A DNA stretch of 64,000 nt from NCBI GenBank assembly GCA_037176705.1, contig CM073886.1, positions 14,220,501 to 14,284,500 on the forward strand, written 5' to 3'. Position 1 is the first letter of the stretch. Every line of letters starts with the position of its first letter. Source of the DNA: Molossus alvarezi (Eukaryota > Chordata > Mammalia > Chiroptera > Molossidae). Of the stretch, positions 31,319-42,716 are shown in pieces. The translations under genes and the position numbers were made by a program. The notes beneath the pieces were generated by a model. That model was not told the DNA's origin. It searched no databases and was given only the letters and a program-made list of their open reading frames with translations.

Positions 31319-31397
31319 ATATATATATATATGTATAATTATCTATCTATCTATCTATCTATCTATCATCATCATCATCATCACCATCATCATCATC
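31319..31397 (+). repeat. Compound (AT)n/(TATC)n/(ATC)n microsatellite
   Basis: AT run, then about seven ATCT units, then an ATC trinucleotide run with one ACC interruption. It lies about 300 bp upstream of NDUFB10. Confidence 0.95.
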
Positions 31398-31712
31398 TAA
31401 TCATCTCTAATCTATCATTTTATATGTATATATTAGAACGTAAGCAGAACCGCTCCATAGAGATCCAAGGAGAGGGCCGTATGTGCAATGGCGCGTCAGT
31501 ACCACGAGGGGGCGCCCAGGCTGCGAGGTGTTGCCGGGGCCCACACCTGGGCGTGTCGGGAGAACAAGTCCCATGGTGCCTCGCGGGCACCGCCCGCCTT
31601 ACGCAGGCGCAGTCACCCTCGGGCGTCCTCTGCTGCGGGCGAGCTAGGCCGCGCCACAGAGGCGGAGGCAGGGACGGTGCGTCGGAGAGGGATCCCTCCG
31701 TGAGCCACCGCC

Positions 31713-33830
31713 ATGCCGGACAGTTGGGACAAGGACGTGTACCCTGTGCCCCCGAGCCGCACGCCGGCACCCTCACCGCAAACCTCGCTGCCCAACCCCA
31801 TCACCTACTTGACGAAGGCCTTCGACCTACTCGTGGACCGGCCTGTGACCCTGGTGAGAGGTACGGGTTCCACCTGGTCCTCGCCGCTCCCCGGGATCCC
31901 TGGACCCGGTGCCCCAACTTGGACACCCTGACGCACCCCTAGCTTCGCTCTCCTGACTACCCCCGCTGCATCCTGGGCGCCCACCCGTAGATCTGTGGGC
32001 CTCGTCACCTACTTAGACCCCCCAACTGCACCCCAAGCCTTGCCTCCGAGGACGCCCCCCTCAGCGCTGTCCGGTTCCCGCCGCTTAGGGGATTCTCCAC
32101 GCACTCCTGGTCTCCCACCTCGCCCGTTTTAGGGGTTTTTTTGCTGATCGCAATCATCAGTGCCCTGGGGCTTGTCAGATCCCCATCTCCCTGCAAGCTT
32201 TGCATCCTGTGTTGTGTACAGTAAGCGTCAGCAAACGGGTGTTTAAATGCAGGAGTTATCCGCTAACCCTCTGCATGCCTGCAAAATGACCGGGGTGGTC
32301 AGATGGCCGAATTCCCTCAACCTAGACGTGCCGTGACTTGTTAAACGTGTGTGCCCAAATTTCCTTGAAAGCTGCCCAAATTGCCCCGTCTCTGGTCCGA
32401 ACCAGACTGTTTAAAACAGTTCTTTGTTGCCCAGTTTGTGGTTCAGGCAGCCCCATGGGGCAGCAGCAAGAGTATGCCCTACCCTCAGTCACTAGTGCCA
32501 GGCGATTCATCCATGCTAATTTAACCAATGTCATTCGTTCAACAGAACATTTGGGGTGCATAGCGTGCTCTGGTCTCTCTTTTGCTAGGATAAAGTCAGC
32601 AAACCAAACTCCCAAGGTCTGGAAAAGGCACCGCACTGGACCCACTCCCTTTTTATTTTTGCTGTTTCTTCCCTAGTTCAATTTGATAATTTCCCTAAGG
32701 GGAAGTTTAGGCCAGGTGAGCGGTGCGGGAACTGGGACTTGAATCCCAGCAGGTGGCTCCCTATTGGAGTATCTGCCTACACACTGGAGTCGTCCCTGCG
32801 ATGGGGGCTGTTAGGCAGGCAGGATGCAGGCTTCTAGAACCTGGATTCTGAATCCTGCCTTCCTTCTGTAAGGACCTGCTCCATAGGGTTATTGTGGGGA
32901 CACAGTAACAGGGAGCTCTGTGAGCTAGCCCACACTTGAGAGGCCACTTGCTAGTCTGTAAAAATTGAGATCAGCCTATCTAAACTGGCCTGTCCAAACC
33001 AACAGGGCCTGAATCAGGGAATTTCTCTTTTGCAGAGTTTATAGAGCAGCAGCATGCAAAGAACAGGTATTACTACTACCATCGGGAGTTCCGCCGGGTT
33101 CCAGACATCACCGAGTGCAAGGAAAAGGATGTCTTGTGCATGTTTGAAGCAGAAATGCAGTGGAAAAGAGACTAGTATGTTCTTCCCTTGATTGGGGAAT
33201 TTTGAACCAAAATCTTGGGGGGTGGAGGAGCCAGACCACAGGGCTCCAGCTCCTATTTTTATTTGGTCCTTGGGCCTTTGTAGACCACCTTTCTTGTTCC
33301 ATCTTCATTCAGCAAAGTCGATCAAGAAATCGTCAACATTATCCAGGAAAGGCTGAAGGCCTGTCAGCAGAGGGAAGGTGAGAGCTACAGGCAAAACTGT
33401 GCCAAAGAGATGGAGCAGTTCACCCAGGTGGCCAAGGCCTATCAGGACCGATGTGAGTGAGCCTCATTCCAACCTGACTCCTGCTTCCCTCTATTCCTGT
33501 GAGCTGTTACTAAAACTGGTTAATTCAATGCACCTGCAATGGTTTCTACACATTGCTCAAAGCCTAATTAGATCAGTCTTGCAGGGTGCAATAAAAATTA
33601 TCACTGTACCTCAGGTCCCCTTTCTGCCCAGTACCTGTATTGCCTACGTTCCTCTCTATAATCAAGATCCCTTTTCTTATTATGGCAGAAGTGGCTCATA
33701 ACCCCTCCCCCCATTTTTTTCAGATCATGACTTAGGGGCTCATTGTTCTGCCAGGAAGTGCCTGGCAAAACAGAAGCAGAGGATGCTTGCAGAGAGAAAA
33801 GCTGCTAAAGAAGCTGCTGCTGCTCTTTGA
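31713..33830 (+). CDS. NDUFB10: NADH dehydrogenase 1 beta subcomplex subunit 10 (PDSW)
   Basis: Four coding exons: 31713-31860, 33036-33174, 33313-33452 and 33724-33830. They give 177 residues against 172 in human. This is an accessory subunit of mitochondrial respiratory complex I on the intermembrane-space side of the distal membrane arm. The protein starts [11 protein letters not shown], source of the PDSW name, and contains [34 protein letters not shown] and a C-terminal [11 protein letters not shown] helix. Cysteines in ECKEKDVLC and [14 protein letters not shown] correspond to the oxidised pairs of the family. Extra residues lie in the N-terminal [15 protein letters not shown] stretch. 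The upstream DNA is CpG-rich with an NRF1-like ACGCAGGCGCA at about 31601. Transcription is convergent with RPS2. Confidence 0.95.
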
Positions 33831-33865
33831 TTCCCCCTCACATGACTGTCACCACTGCTCAGTAA

Positions 33866-33871
33866 AATAAA
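33866..33871 (+). terminator. NDUFB10: NDUFB10 poly(A) signal
   Basis: AATAAA 36 nt after the NDUFB10 stop. The RPS2 signal on the other strand is only about 125 bp away, so the 3' ends nearly meet. Confidence 0.85.
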
Positions 33872-33995
33872 GAGTAATGAAATCTATTCTGGTGTCACCT
33901 TCAGCCCTCAACCTTGATACACTGATGAGTCTTATGTAAGGCCCATTATTCAATTTCAGCTTAACAGAAGGCAACTATTAATTTAATTAATAGAC

Positions 33996-34001
33996 TTTAT
34001 T
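33996..34001 (-). terminator. RPS2: RPS2 poly(A) signal
   Basis: AATAAA on the minus strand about 20 nt after the RPS2 stop, consistent with the very short 3' UTR of ribosomal-protein mRNAs. Confidence 0.85.
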
Positions 34002-34020
34002 CACTTTTTCTTGTATAAAA

Positions 34021-36153
<2,133 letters not shown>

Positions 36154-36311
36154 TCAGTAAGGCATTTGCGGTCACCCGGAATGGCGCTCCCGCGTGAAAT
36201 TGGGATCACGCCAGCCCAGGTCCAACCCGATGTCTGCGGATTCCCGCCGCAGAGCGCTCCCACCCCCCCCAACCCCACCCCCGAGCCGCACACACAAGAG
36301 CGGACACTCAC

Positions 36312-36560
36312 GTGTCTCCTCGGGAAAGAAGAGCAAAGATTTCTGGGAGGAAATTTTTATATGGCACCAAGTACCGCGAGAACTAAACTGCACCGCCCCA
36401 TCACGAGTGTTCCGAGGACCTGTAAGAAAGTCTGTGATTGGCTTCTTGGGGCCCGGTCCCGCAGGGCTCTACGCGCGTCATCGCGTCTTGGAGGCTGATG
36501 CCCCGGAATCTGCGTGACTGCGGAGGTGCTATAAATGCAGGCGCCCCCGCGCTGGCGCCC
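36312..36560. promoter_or_regulatory. Divergent RPS2/SNHG9 promoter
   Basis: RPS2 (minus) has a TATA-like TATAAAAA at 36361-36354 and a pyrimidine TOP start CTCTTCTTTCCC from about 36333, then donor GTGAGT at 36311. SNHG9 (plus) has TATAAAT at 36530-36536 and a pyrimidine start near 36560. About 230 bp separates the starts and includes a reversed CCAAT box (GATTGG, near 36437) and a CGTCATCG CRE-like word (near 36477). TOP starts couple both RNAs to growth-controlled expression. Confidence 0.7.
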
Positions 36561-36606
36561 TCTTGAGCTCCAGGTAGGTGAAGTTATCTACTTTTTGGGT
36601 TCTATG

Positions 36607-36757
36607 CGTCGCTGGGTGGTGCTCGGGAGATCGGCGTTGGTTGAAAATCACCTGCGGCTTTTGCCGTGGCCGTGGGTGAGATTCGGCGCCCAGAGCCATC
36701 GGGGCCTCAGCTCACTGCCCACTCGTGTGGGGAGGTGAAACCCAGGCCCCTACACGC
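36607..36757 (+). ncRNA. SNORA78: H/ACA snoRNA in the SNHG9 intron, likely SNORA78
   Basis: The intron contains a foldable region. In hairpin one CTGGGTG pairs with CGCCCAG. Hairpin two is closed by GGGGCCT opposite AGGCCCC, followed at once by TACACGC with ACA three bases from the proposed end. A clean H box is not seen (AGAGCC is the nearest). Human SNHG9 hosts SNORA78. The 5' end is uncertain and the interval may be too long. Confidence 0.55.
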
Positions 36758-36909
36758 GCCGGGACTCCGGGCTGGTGCTGCTGCTCGGGTGCTATGGTGT
36801 CAGATACCTGACCCCGTTTTTCTGCCCACAGGACGCCTGGATGCCCCAAGCCTGAGGCCGAAGCCGCCAGGATCGTGGGGTAGGGGTTGCTTCACTGTCC
36901 TCATCTTTC

Positions 36910-36915
36910 AATAAA
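36910..36915 (+). terminator. SNHG9: SNHG9 poly(A) signal
   Basis: AATAAA near the end of the short second exon. Confidence 0.7.
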
Positions 36916-36945
36916 GCTATTGGTCTTGATAGAAGAAGTAAACTG

Positions 36946-37310
36946 CCATTTCAGAAAAAACAAGTACCCAGGAGATAACCAGACCTTTTTGCTTCCTGCT
37001 TCTGTAAGCTGCTTATCGCTCTCACATCTAAAGAATGTCTGCCCAGCTTGCTATAAAGCTAGGTGCGCCCTACAACTTGGTGCCCAGAATTTGGAGACTG
37101 CCTCCTCTGGGTCCGCATGCATGAATAAAAGAACCTCTTCGCTTCCTCTGGCGTTCCAAATCTTCTGTAACAGTCTAACTCATGTGGCATGGGTGTTTTT
37201 GGTCCCTTGCTCGTCAGCCTGGAAAATCTGTTGATGCTGGGATCAATGTGTGCTGTGAAGGGAAGACTTATGGGGGACATCTTTTTCTCCCAACCAGCCC
37301 TATTCTACTT
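36946..37310 (+). mobile_element. Possible solo LTR of an endogenous retrovirus
   Basis: This stretch has an LTR-like order: TATAAAG (about 37052), a GTGCCCAGAATTTGG block, AATAAAAGAACC (about 37125), then a T-rich U5-like part. No internal retroviral genes follow, and end repeats and target duplications were not identified, so it is a weak call. Confidence 0.35.
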
Positions 37311-37319
37311 CAGATGCCA

Positions 37320-38030
37320 CACGGGTAAAACTTGGAATCTCTAAGGTTGGTGGGTGACTACAGCCCCACACCCCATACCTTCCGCATCAGCAGATGATGT
37401 ATCTTGAGTTCGATGGGAGTCAGGTTGGGACTGCTAACCACTAGCAAAGGAAAGGAGTGTCAGATTCACAATTCAAATGGTGGCTCAGTTGCACTGAGCA
37501 CAGGGTTAGGGTATTTAGAATTTGAGGAACTCACTGCTCTGTGGTATAGAAACACTCGTCTCTTCTGTGCTTTACATGTGCGAACATGCAGGTTTCTCAG
37601 GTTGGAATTGATTTCCCTATGCCTTTCTCATAGGCCTCAGATCCTCACTAGACTCTTGGAGATCTAGCTACCAGGGCAGCACTATTTTAGGAGAGAGAGA
37701 GAGGGGAACAATCCCTGCATTCCTGCTAAAGTCTCAGTATTGGGGATACTGCCCCTAGAAGCTTGGTTCCTGGCCTAGTGCTGCTTGGGGATCAGCTCTC
37801 AGCCACCATCAAGGCAGAAGCTATAGGGACCTGTCCCAGGTCCGGGCTACCCTATCCCTCATCTGTGCCCCTTTAGAGAAGGAGAGTAAGCTAGGTATTG
37901 TAGAATCCCAGTGGGCCCTGGACCAGGGCTGTGATTGGCTTGAGTTGGACAATGCCACTGTGATGTCAGCCCACTCCCACTGTGAAATGGAGGCTCCTCA
38001 GCCCCAGGGGTCAGGAGCTGCCATCTAGAC
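37320..38030. other. RNF151 5' flank
   Basis: Gene-free spacer with no clear repeats. A CRE-like TGATGTCA lies near 37960, about 80 bp before the RNF151 ATG. Such sites are common in promoters active in spermatids. Confidence 0.4.
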
Positions 38031-38037
38031 ACAGATC

Positions 38038-40056
38038 ATGGTGAGCCCAAGACCCTCTTGCCTCTGGCCCTTTGATTTGTGCCTACCTCCAGAGCTGGAC
38101 CCCAATTCTCACACTGAGAAAGGTTGCACAGTGGGTTACAAGCTCCCAAATGGAACAAGAGAACCATTCAGAGGACTCTGGCCAAGAATAACTAGGCCAA
38201 GGCCAGCTTCTCCAGCTGGGAATTAATATTCTAGGGTCTTGACCCTCACAGCTGCCCCTTCAAGTGGGCAACCCTCCACTTGGGTCTCTCATGTGGCCCA
38301 CCTTGCTACCCAAAGCTTGCTGGGGTCTCCCTCTGGGCTTATGGAGTGGGTGACCAGATCCTGGTCCCATCCAGGCCCTGATTGGCCTGGCCTTTTCAGA
38401 GCGGTGGATATGATCTCAACCTCTTCACCAGCCCTCCTGACAGCAACTTTCTGTGCTCTGTCTGCCATGGGGTTCTCAAGAGGCCAGTGAGGTTGCCATG
38501 CAGCCACATCTTCTGCAAGACGTGCATCCACCGGTGGCTAGCCAGGTGCTACTGGGTTCCCAAGAGGCTGGGAAGGCAGGGGTGGGGATGAGGGCCACTT
38601 CCTGTATCCCAAGACAGGAAGGTCTGCAAAGCCATGAGTCATGGCCATAAGATTCAGCTGCTAAATCCCCTGAGACTGAAATATGTGGGTCACCTCATCC
38701 TGTGGTATCTGCAGCCCCTGGTCCAGGCCTCAGCCAAGAGGTCCCTATAAAGGCCTCTCATGTCTTTTCCAGCTAGAGAGAAAGGACCAACATGTTGCTG
38801 CCAGTTAACTCCCTTCCCAATCCCAACACTCACCCCCACTTGCCTCCTAGACAAAAGACTTGTCCGTGCTGCAGGAAAGAGGTGAAACGAAGAAAGATGG
38901 TCCATGTGAATAAACTCCGAAAGACCATTGGCCACCTGGAAGTTAAGGTAGTTCAAAGCATTCCTTGCCCTTTTGGGGGCGTGGGGGAGCAGAGCCAGGA
39001 GAGGAGGCAAGGAGAACCCCACCCTCAAAGGGAATTGAGGGTTTCTACTCCAGCAACACAGATTACAGACTTGGGGTCATCAGACCTAGCTGAGTTGTCT
39101 CATCTGTACCATTTACTTGCTGTGTGGGTTTGAGTGAGCTATATAACCTCCCTGTCCCTGGGGCGTCAAATGGGGGATTACAGAAAATGTTTACAGGATG
39201 ATGTATCTGCTATGTCTGCTATTAACCTTCCAGCTCCCTAATTTTACAGATTGGAAAACAGGTTTAAAAAAAAAAAAAGGCTGGCATACATGCCTACATA
39301 CAACCCACTAGACCAACTCAGCCATGTACCTCCCAGTTTACCAAGCCTTAGGCCCTGACACCCTCCTCTCAAAGATCTAGATTCTTCCCACCTCTAAGCA
39401 CCTGTACAATTGTTTCCTTCTGTCCACATCATTGGTGCCATAAAAGCTTGGGAGGCTCCCAGTTATTTCACTGGTTCCTAGTGAGTGGACTATATGTCAC
39501 GGAAGGGGGATTCTCAAGGGCTGGCAACGCCCGACCTGGTTTGGCTCATGATGAACCTCTCCCTGACCCCTAGTGCAAGAATGCCGAAGCTGGCTGCTTG
39601 GTGAGGTGCCCCCTGGCCCATCGCAAGGGGCACCAGAACTCATGCCCTTTCGAACTAATGGTCTGTCCCAACGAGGACTGCATGGCACGAATGGCACGTG
39701 GGGCCCTGGCCGAGCACCAGCAGCACTGCCAGCATGGTACCCAGAAGCTCTGCCCCCAGAGCTGCGGGGTGACCCTGGACCCCACTGAATGTGTATGCCA
39801 CAACTGCCACGGAGAACTGCGTGAAGCCTGGGGCCAGCGCCAGGAGCGCAGCCAGACCCTGGTGCTGTGCCTGCTACAGCACGTGCGCAAGGTGCATCGC
39901 ACGACCAGCCTCATCCGCCAGCAGTTGGCCCAGCTAGGAAGCTTCCTGGAGGAGGATGCACTGCTTCTTGGCAACTGGCGAGAGGATGCCCAGGTTACCA
40001 CAGAAGGCAGCACTGGGGCTGAGATGTGTGGGGTCCAGAGCCAAAGTACCTTGTAA
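38038..40056 (+). CDS. RNF151: RING finger protein 151 (testis E3-type protein)
   Basis: Four coding exons: 38038-38040 (only the ATG, followed at once by GTGAGC), 38400-38545, 38851-38947 and 39574-40056. They form 242 residues (about 245 in human). The N-terminus SGGYDLNLF leads to a C3HC4 RING at about residues 20-58 ([17 protein letters not shown]). A TRAF-type zinc-finger region follows ([29 protein letters not shown]), then a Leu-rich helical C-terminus. In mouse the protein is made in spermatids and linked to acrosome formation through dysbindin. The ATG-only first exon makes naive ORF callers miss the start. Confidence 0.93.
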
Positions 40057-40066
40057 ATTAAGGGTA

Positions 40067-40072
40067 AATAAA
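40067..40072 (+). terminator. RNF151: RNF151 poly(A) signal
   Basis: AATAAA 11 nt after the RNF151 stop, giving a very short 3' UTR. Confidence 0.8.
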
Positions 40073-40326
40073 CACAAGCCCTAAATTGGCTCACCCCTGC
40101 ATCTCGGTGCTTGCAGCCCTCCACCTCTGCAGACAATATTCCCTTCACCCTACAGGTACATTTTGCCCTCTCTCCCTCCACCTCTCCCAAGTTCTTTCCC
40201 ACCACTGGGTCTTAACACTGGCTATTCTCCCTGCCCAAAGGCTCTTTCCCTCATTCTCATTTGCCTGACGTCTTGTCTTTCCACTCAAATGAATGTCTCA
40301 TTAAAAGGTTTTTCCCAGTCTTATTC

Positions 40327-40430
40327 CCAGTTACTTTCTAGCAATCTGCTTATCAGCTTCATAGCTAGTAGCACAAATGGCTCAAATTCCTGAGCTCAGA
40401 GTAAAAGCCAACTCATCCCAGTGACTCAAA
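40327..40430 (+). repeat. Direct duplication, copy 1
   Basis: 104 bp nearly identical to 40944-41047, in the same orientation, with two mismatches by eye. Not a known repeat family to me. Confidence 0.95.
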
Positions 40431-40667
40431 GGGTACCCCCATTATCTTTGACCTCCTCTCCTTATAATTCTCCTCCCTACTCACTCCCAGAAGCTGCATG
40501 GGCTTCTGTTGCTCCTCCTAACACTAGGCCTGTGGCACTGGCTGTTCCTTAGCCTGAAGTACTGTTCCCCTGACAGCCACAGAGCTCCATGTTTCATCGA
40601 TTTCAAGTTTTTGCTCAGGTGTTACCTCCATGAAGCCTCCACAACCCCATTTATAATTGCACCCCCT

Positions 40668-40822
40668 GCCCTGGCTGGGTAACAGTTGGTTAGAGTGTTG
40701 TCTGGATATGCCAAAATTACGGGTTTGATCCCAGGTGAGGGCACATATAAGAAGCAACCAATGAATGCATAAATAAGTGAAACAACAAATCAATGTTTCT
40801 TTTAAATCAATAAATAAAAAAT
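40668..40822 (+). repeat. Bat SINE, third subfamily
   Basis: CCCTGGCTGGGTAACAGTTGG head, GGTTTGATCCCAGG B-box region, AATGAATGCATAAATAAGTG body. It lies between the two duplicated segments. Confidence 0.75.
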
Positions 40823-40943
40823 ATGCAATTGCACCCCCTAAACTCCACTCCAACCCTCATCATTTCTTTCCACAGCACTAATCATTTAACTGTCACAATC
40901 ATTCCTTGCCCTTCCACCCAGTCCCCACCCCACTAGCATGTGA

Positions 40944-41047
40944 CCAGTTACTTTCTAGCAATCTGCTTATCAGCTTCAGAGCTAGTAGCACAAATGGCTC
41001 AAATTCCTGAGCTCAGAGTAAAAGCCAACTCATCCCAATGACTCAAA
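40944..41047 (+). repeat. Direct duplication, copy 2
   Basis: Second copy of the 104-bp segment, starting CCAGTTACTTTCTAGCAATC, 617 bp downstream of the first. Confidence 0.95.
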
Positions 41048-41435
41048 CGCAGGGGTTTTTGTTTTCTGGAGTTTCCCTAGTGCCTAGAAAGGTGCTTTGC
41101 ACACAGAATGTGCTCAAATATTTAAATGACTCTGAAATTATCTGATTTATTAATTTACCTGGGTTATTTCTCATACCAGGCCTTGGGCCCCAAGGCAGAG
41201 CCTGATTCAAGGCTTTAATTACCCTCGGACTCGCTCACTCCCAAACTCCAGACTTCGGAAGGGACAGGATCCCTGGGATTACTTTAACATTTACTTAAAT
41301 ATTCCCTATCAATGCCTTTCTAAATTTCCATTACAAGACCAAATATATAGATGATGTATTATAGAAGAAACCTATATAATTTTATTATCCAATGTCACCC
41401 CAATAAATTCAGCCCTGGTCAGTTTTTTATTTTTA

Positions 41436-41642
41436 TTTTTCCTTTATTGATTTTTAGAGGGAGAGGGAGTGAGAGATAGAAACATCGATGAGAGAGAAAC
41501 GAGAGAACATCGATTGGCCACTTCCTGCATGCCCCCCACTGGGGATTTGGCCCACAACCTGGGCATTTGTATGACCGGAAATCAAACTGGTGACATTTTG
41601 GTGCATGGCTCCATGATGAACCACTGAGCTACACAGGCCAGG
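41436..41642 (-). repeat. Bat SINE, second subfamily, reversed
   Basis: Reversed tail TTTATTGATTTTTAGAGGG and head complement CTGAGCTACACAGGCCAGG. Confidence 0.8.
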
Positions 41643-41644
41643 CA

Positions 41645-41860
41645 GCCCTGATTGGTTTGGCTCAGCAGTTAGAGTGTCAGCCACAAATGAAGGGTCATGG
41701 GTTCGATTCCCAGTCAGGGGTGCTACCTAGGTTGCAGGTTAGACCCAGGGGCCTGTAGGGGTCAAGTGGGGAAGGCAACCAATTAAATTGATGTGACCTC
41801 ACATGTTTCTCTTTCTCCCTCCTTCCCTTCCACTCTATCTAAATATCAATGGAAAAATAG
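41645..41860 (+). repeat. Ves-like SINE, diverged
   Basis: CCCTGATTGGTTTGGCTCAGCAGTTAG head, CGATTCCCAGTCAGGG, and AGCCTCAG end. It directly abuts the reversed SINE. Confidence 0.75.
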
Positions 41861-41865
41861 CCTCA

Positions 41866-42105
41866 GGCCCTGGCCAGTTGCTCAGCGGTTAGAGCACTGG
41901 CCTGTGGTCCAGAGAGACCCGGGTTCGGTTCCCGCTAAGGGCATGTACCTCGGTTGCAGTTTGTCCCCGGCCCTGGTTGGGTCGTGTGGGTGGTGGCCAC
42001 TCGATATGTCCCTTTCACATCAATGTTTCTCTCTCTTCCTCCTACTCTATCTGAATAAAATATGGAAAAATGTCCTGGGGTGAGGATTAAAAAAAAAAAA
42101 AAAAA
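41866..42105 (+). repeat. Ves-type SINE
   Basis: Full-length head and body with a partly duplicated CCTCAGGTGAGGATTAA tail after a long A run. Confidence 0.85.
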
Positions 42106-42180
42106 TCCTCAGGTGAGGATTAACAACAAAAAAAGTAAACTCAATAAAAAAGTAAATATAATAAAATAAAAAGACAGATC

Positions 42181-42430
42181 GCCCTGGCAGGTTTGGCTCA
42201 GCGGTTAGAGCGTCAGCCTGCGGTCCAGGAGATCTGGATTCGGTTCCCGCTAAGGGCATGTACCTCGGTTGCAGTTTGTCCTCGGCCCTGGTTGGTCGTG
42301 TGGGTGGCAGCCACTCGATGTGTCCCTTTCACATCGATGTTTCTCTCTCTCTCTTCCTCTCCCTCCCTCCCACTCTGTCTGAACAAAAAAATGGAAAAAT
42401 GTCCTTGGGTGAGGATAAAAAAATAATTAA
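42181..42430 (+). repeat. Ves-type SINE, near consensus
   Basis: GCCCTGGCAGGTTTGGCTCAGCGGTTAG head to CCTTGGGTGAGGATAAAA tail. Fourth SINE of the cluster upstream of TBL3. Confidence 0.88.
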
Positions 42431-42589
42431 AAAAAAATTAAATTAAAAGAGGGATAGCTAGTTTACGCAGTGCCCTGCCAGTCTATCCCACCGGTTCTAG
42501 CCAGAGTACAACCAAACTTCCACGCAAGAAACAACCTCTGCCAGCTTCCGCTTCCTGATGCAAGCTGCCACTGCCCACAACAAAGATGT

Positions 42590-42716
42590 CGCGTGTTTCG
42601 CGGTGCTGATAACGTCGCAGTAGCGGGTGGTGACGTCACTGAAGCGCGCCAGCAATTCAGATCGGCGCACGGGTGTTCCTCACGCGGTGGCGACTGCGGC
42701 GGCATTGGCATTGGCA
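42590..42716 (+). promoter_or_regulatory. TBL3: TBL3 promoter with CRE
   Basis: CpG-rich, TATA-less DNA just upstream of the TBL3 start, with a perfect palindromic cAMP-response element TGACGTCA at 42631-42638 and a second ACGTC at about 42612. Confidence 0.65.

Larger units (their letters stand above)
36560..36930 (+). ncRNA. SNHG9: SNHG9 snoRNA host transcript
   Basis: A two-exon non-coding transcript. Exon 1 is tiny (about 36560-36573, ending CAG before GTAGGT). Exon 2 starts at 36832 after TCTGCCCACAG and ends after AATAAA (36910-36915). There is no conserved frame. Position (head to head with RPS2, upstream of RNF151), a TATA box, a pyrimidine-type start and a snoRNA-like intron match the human SNHG9 locus. 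Exon ends are estimates. Confidence 0.75.

Noticed and set aside
31488..31703. 71-codon frame ending 10 bp before the NDUFB10 ATG
   Set aside because: Would be an upstream ORF only if transcription starts above 31488; the CpG promoter probably starts further down, and the composition is that of random GC-rich DNA.
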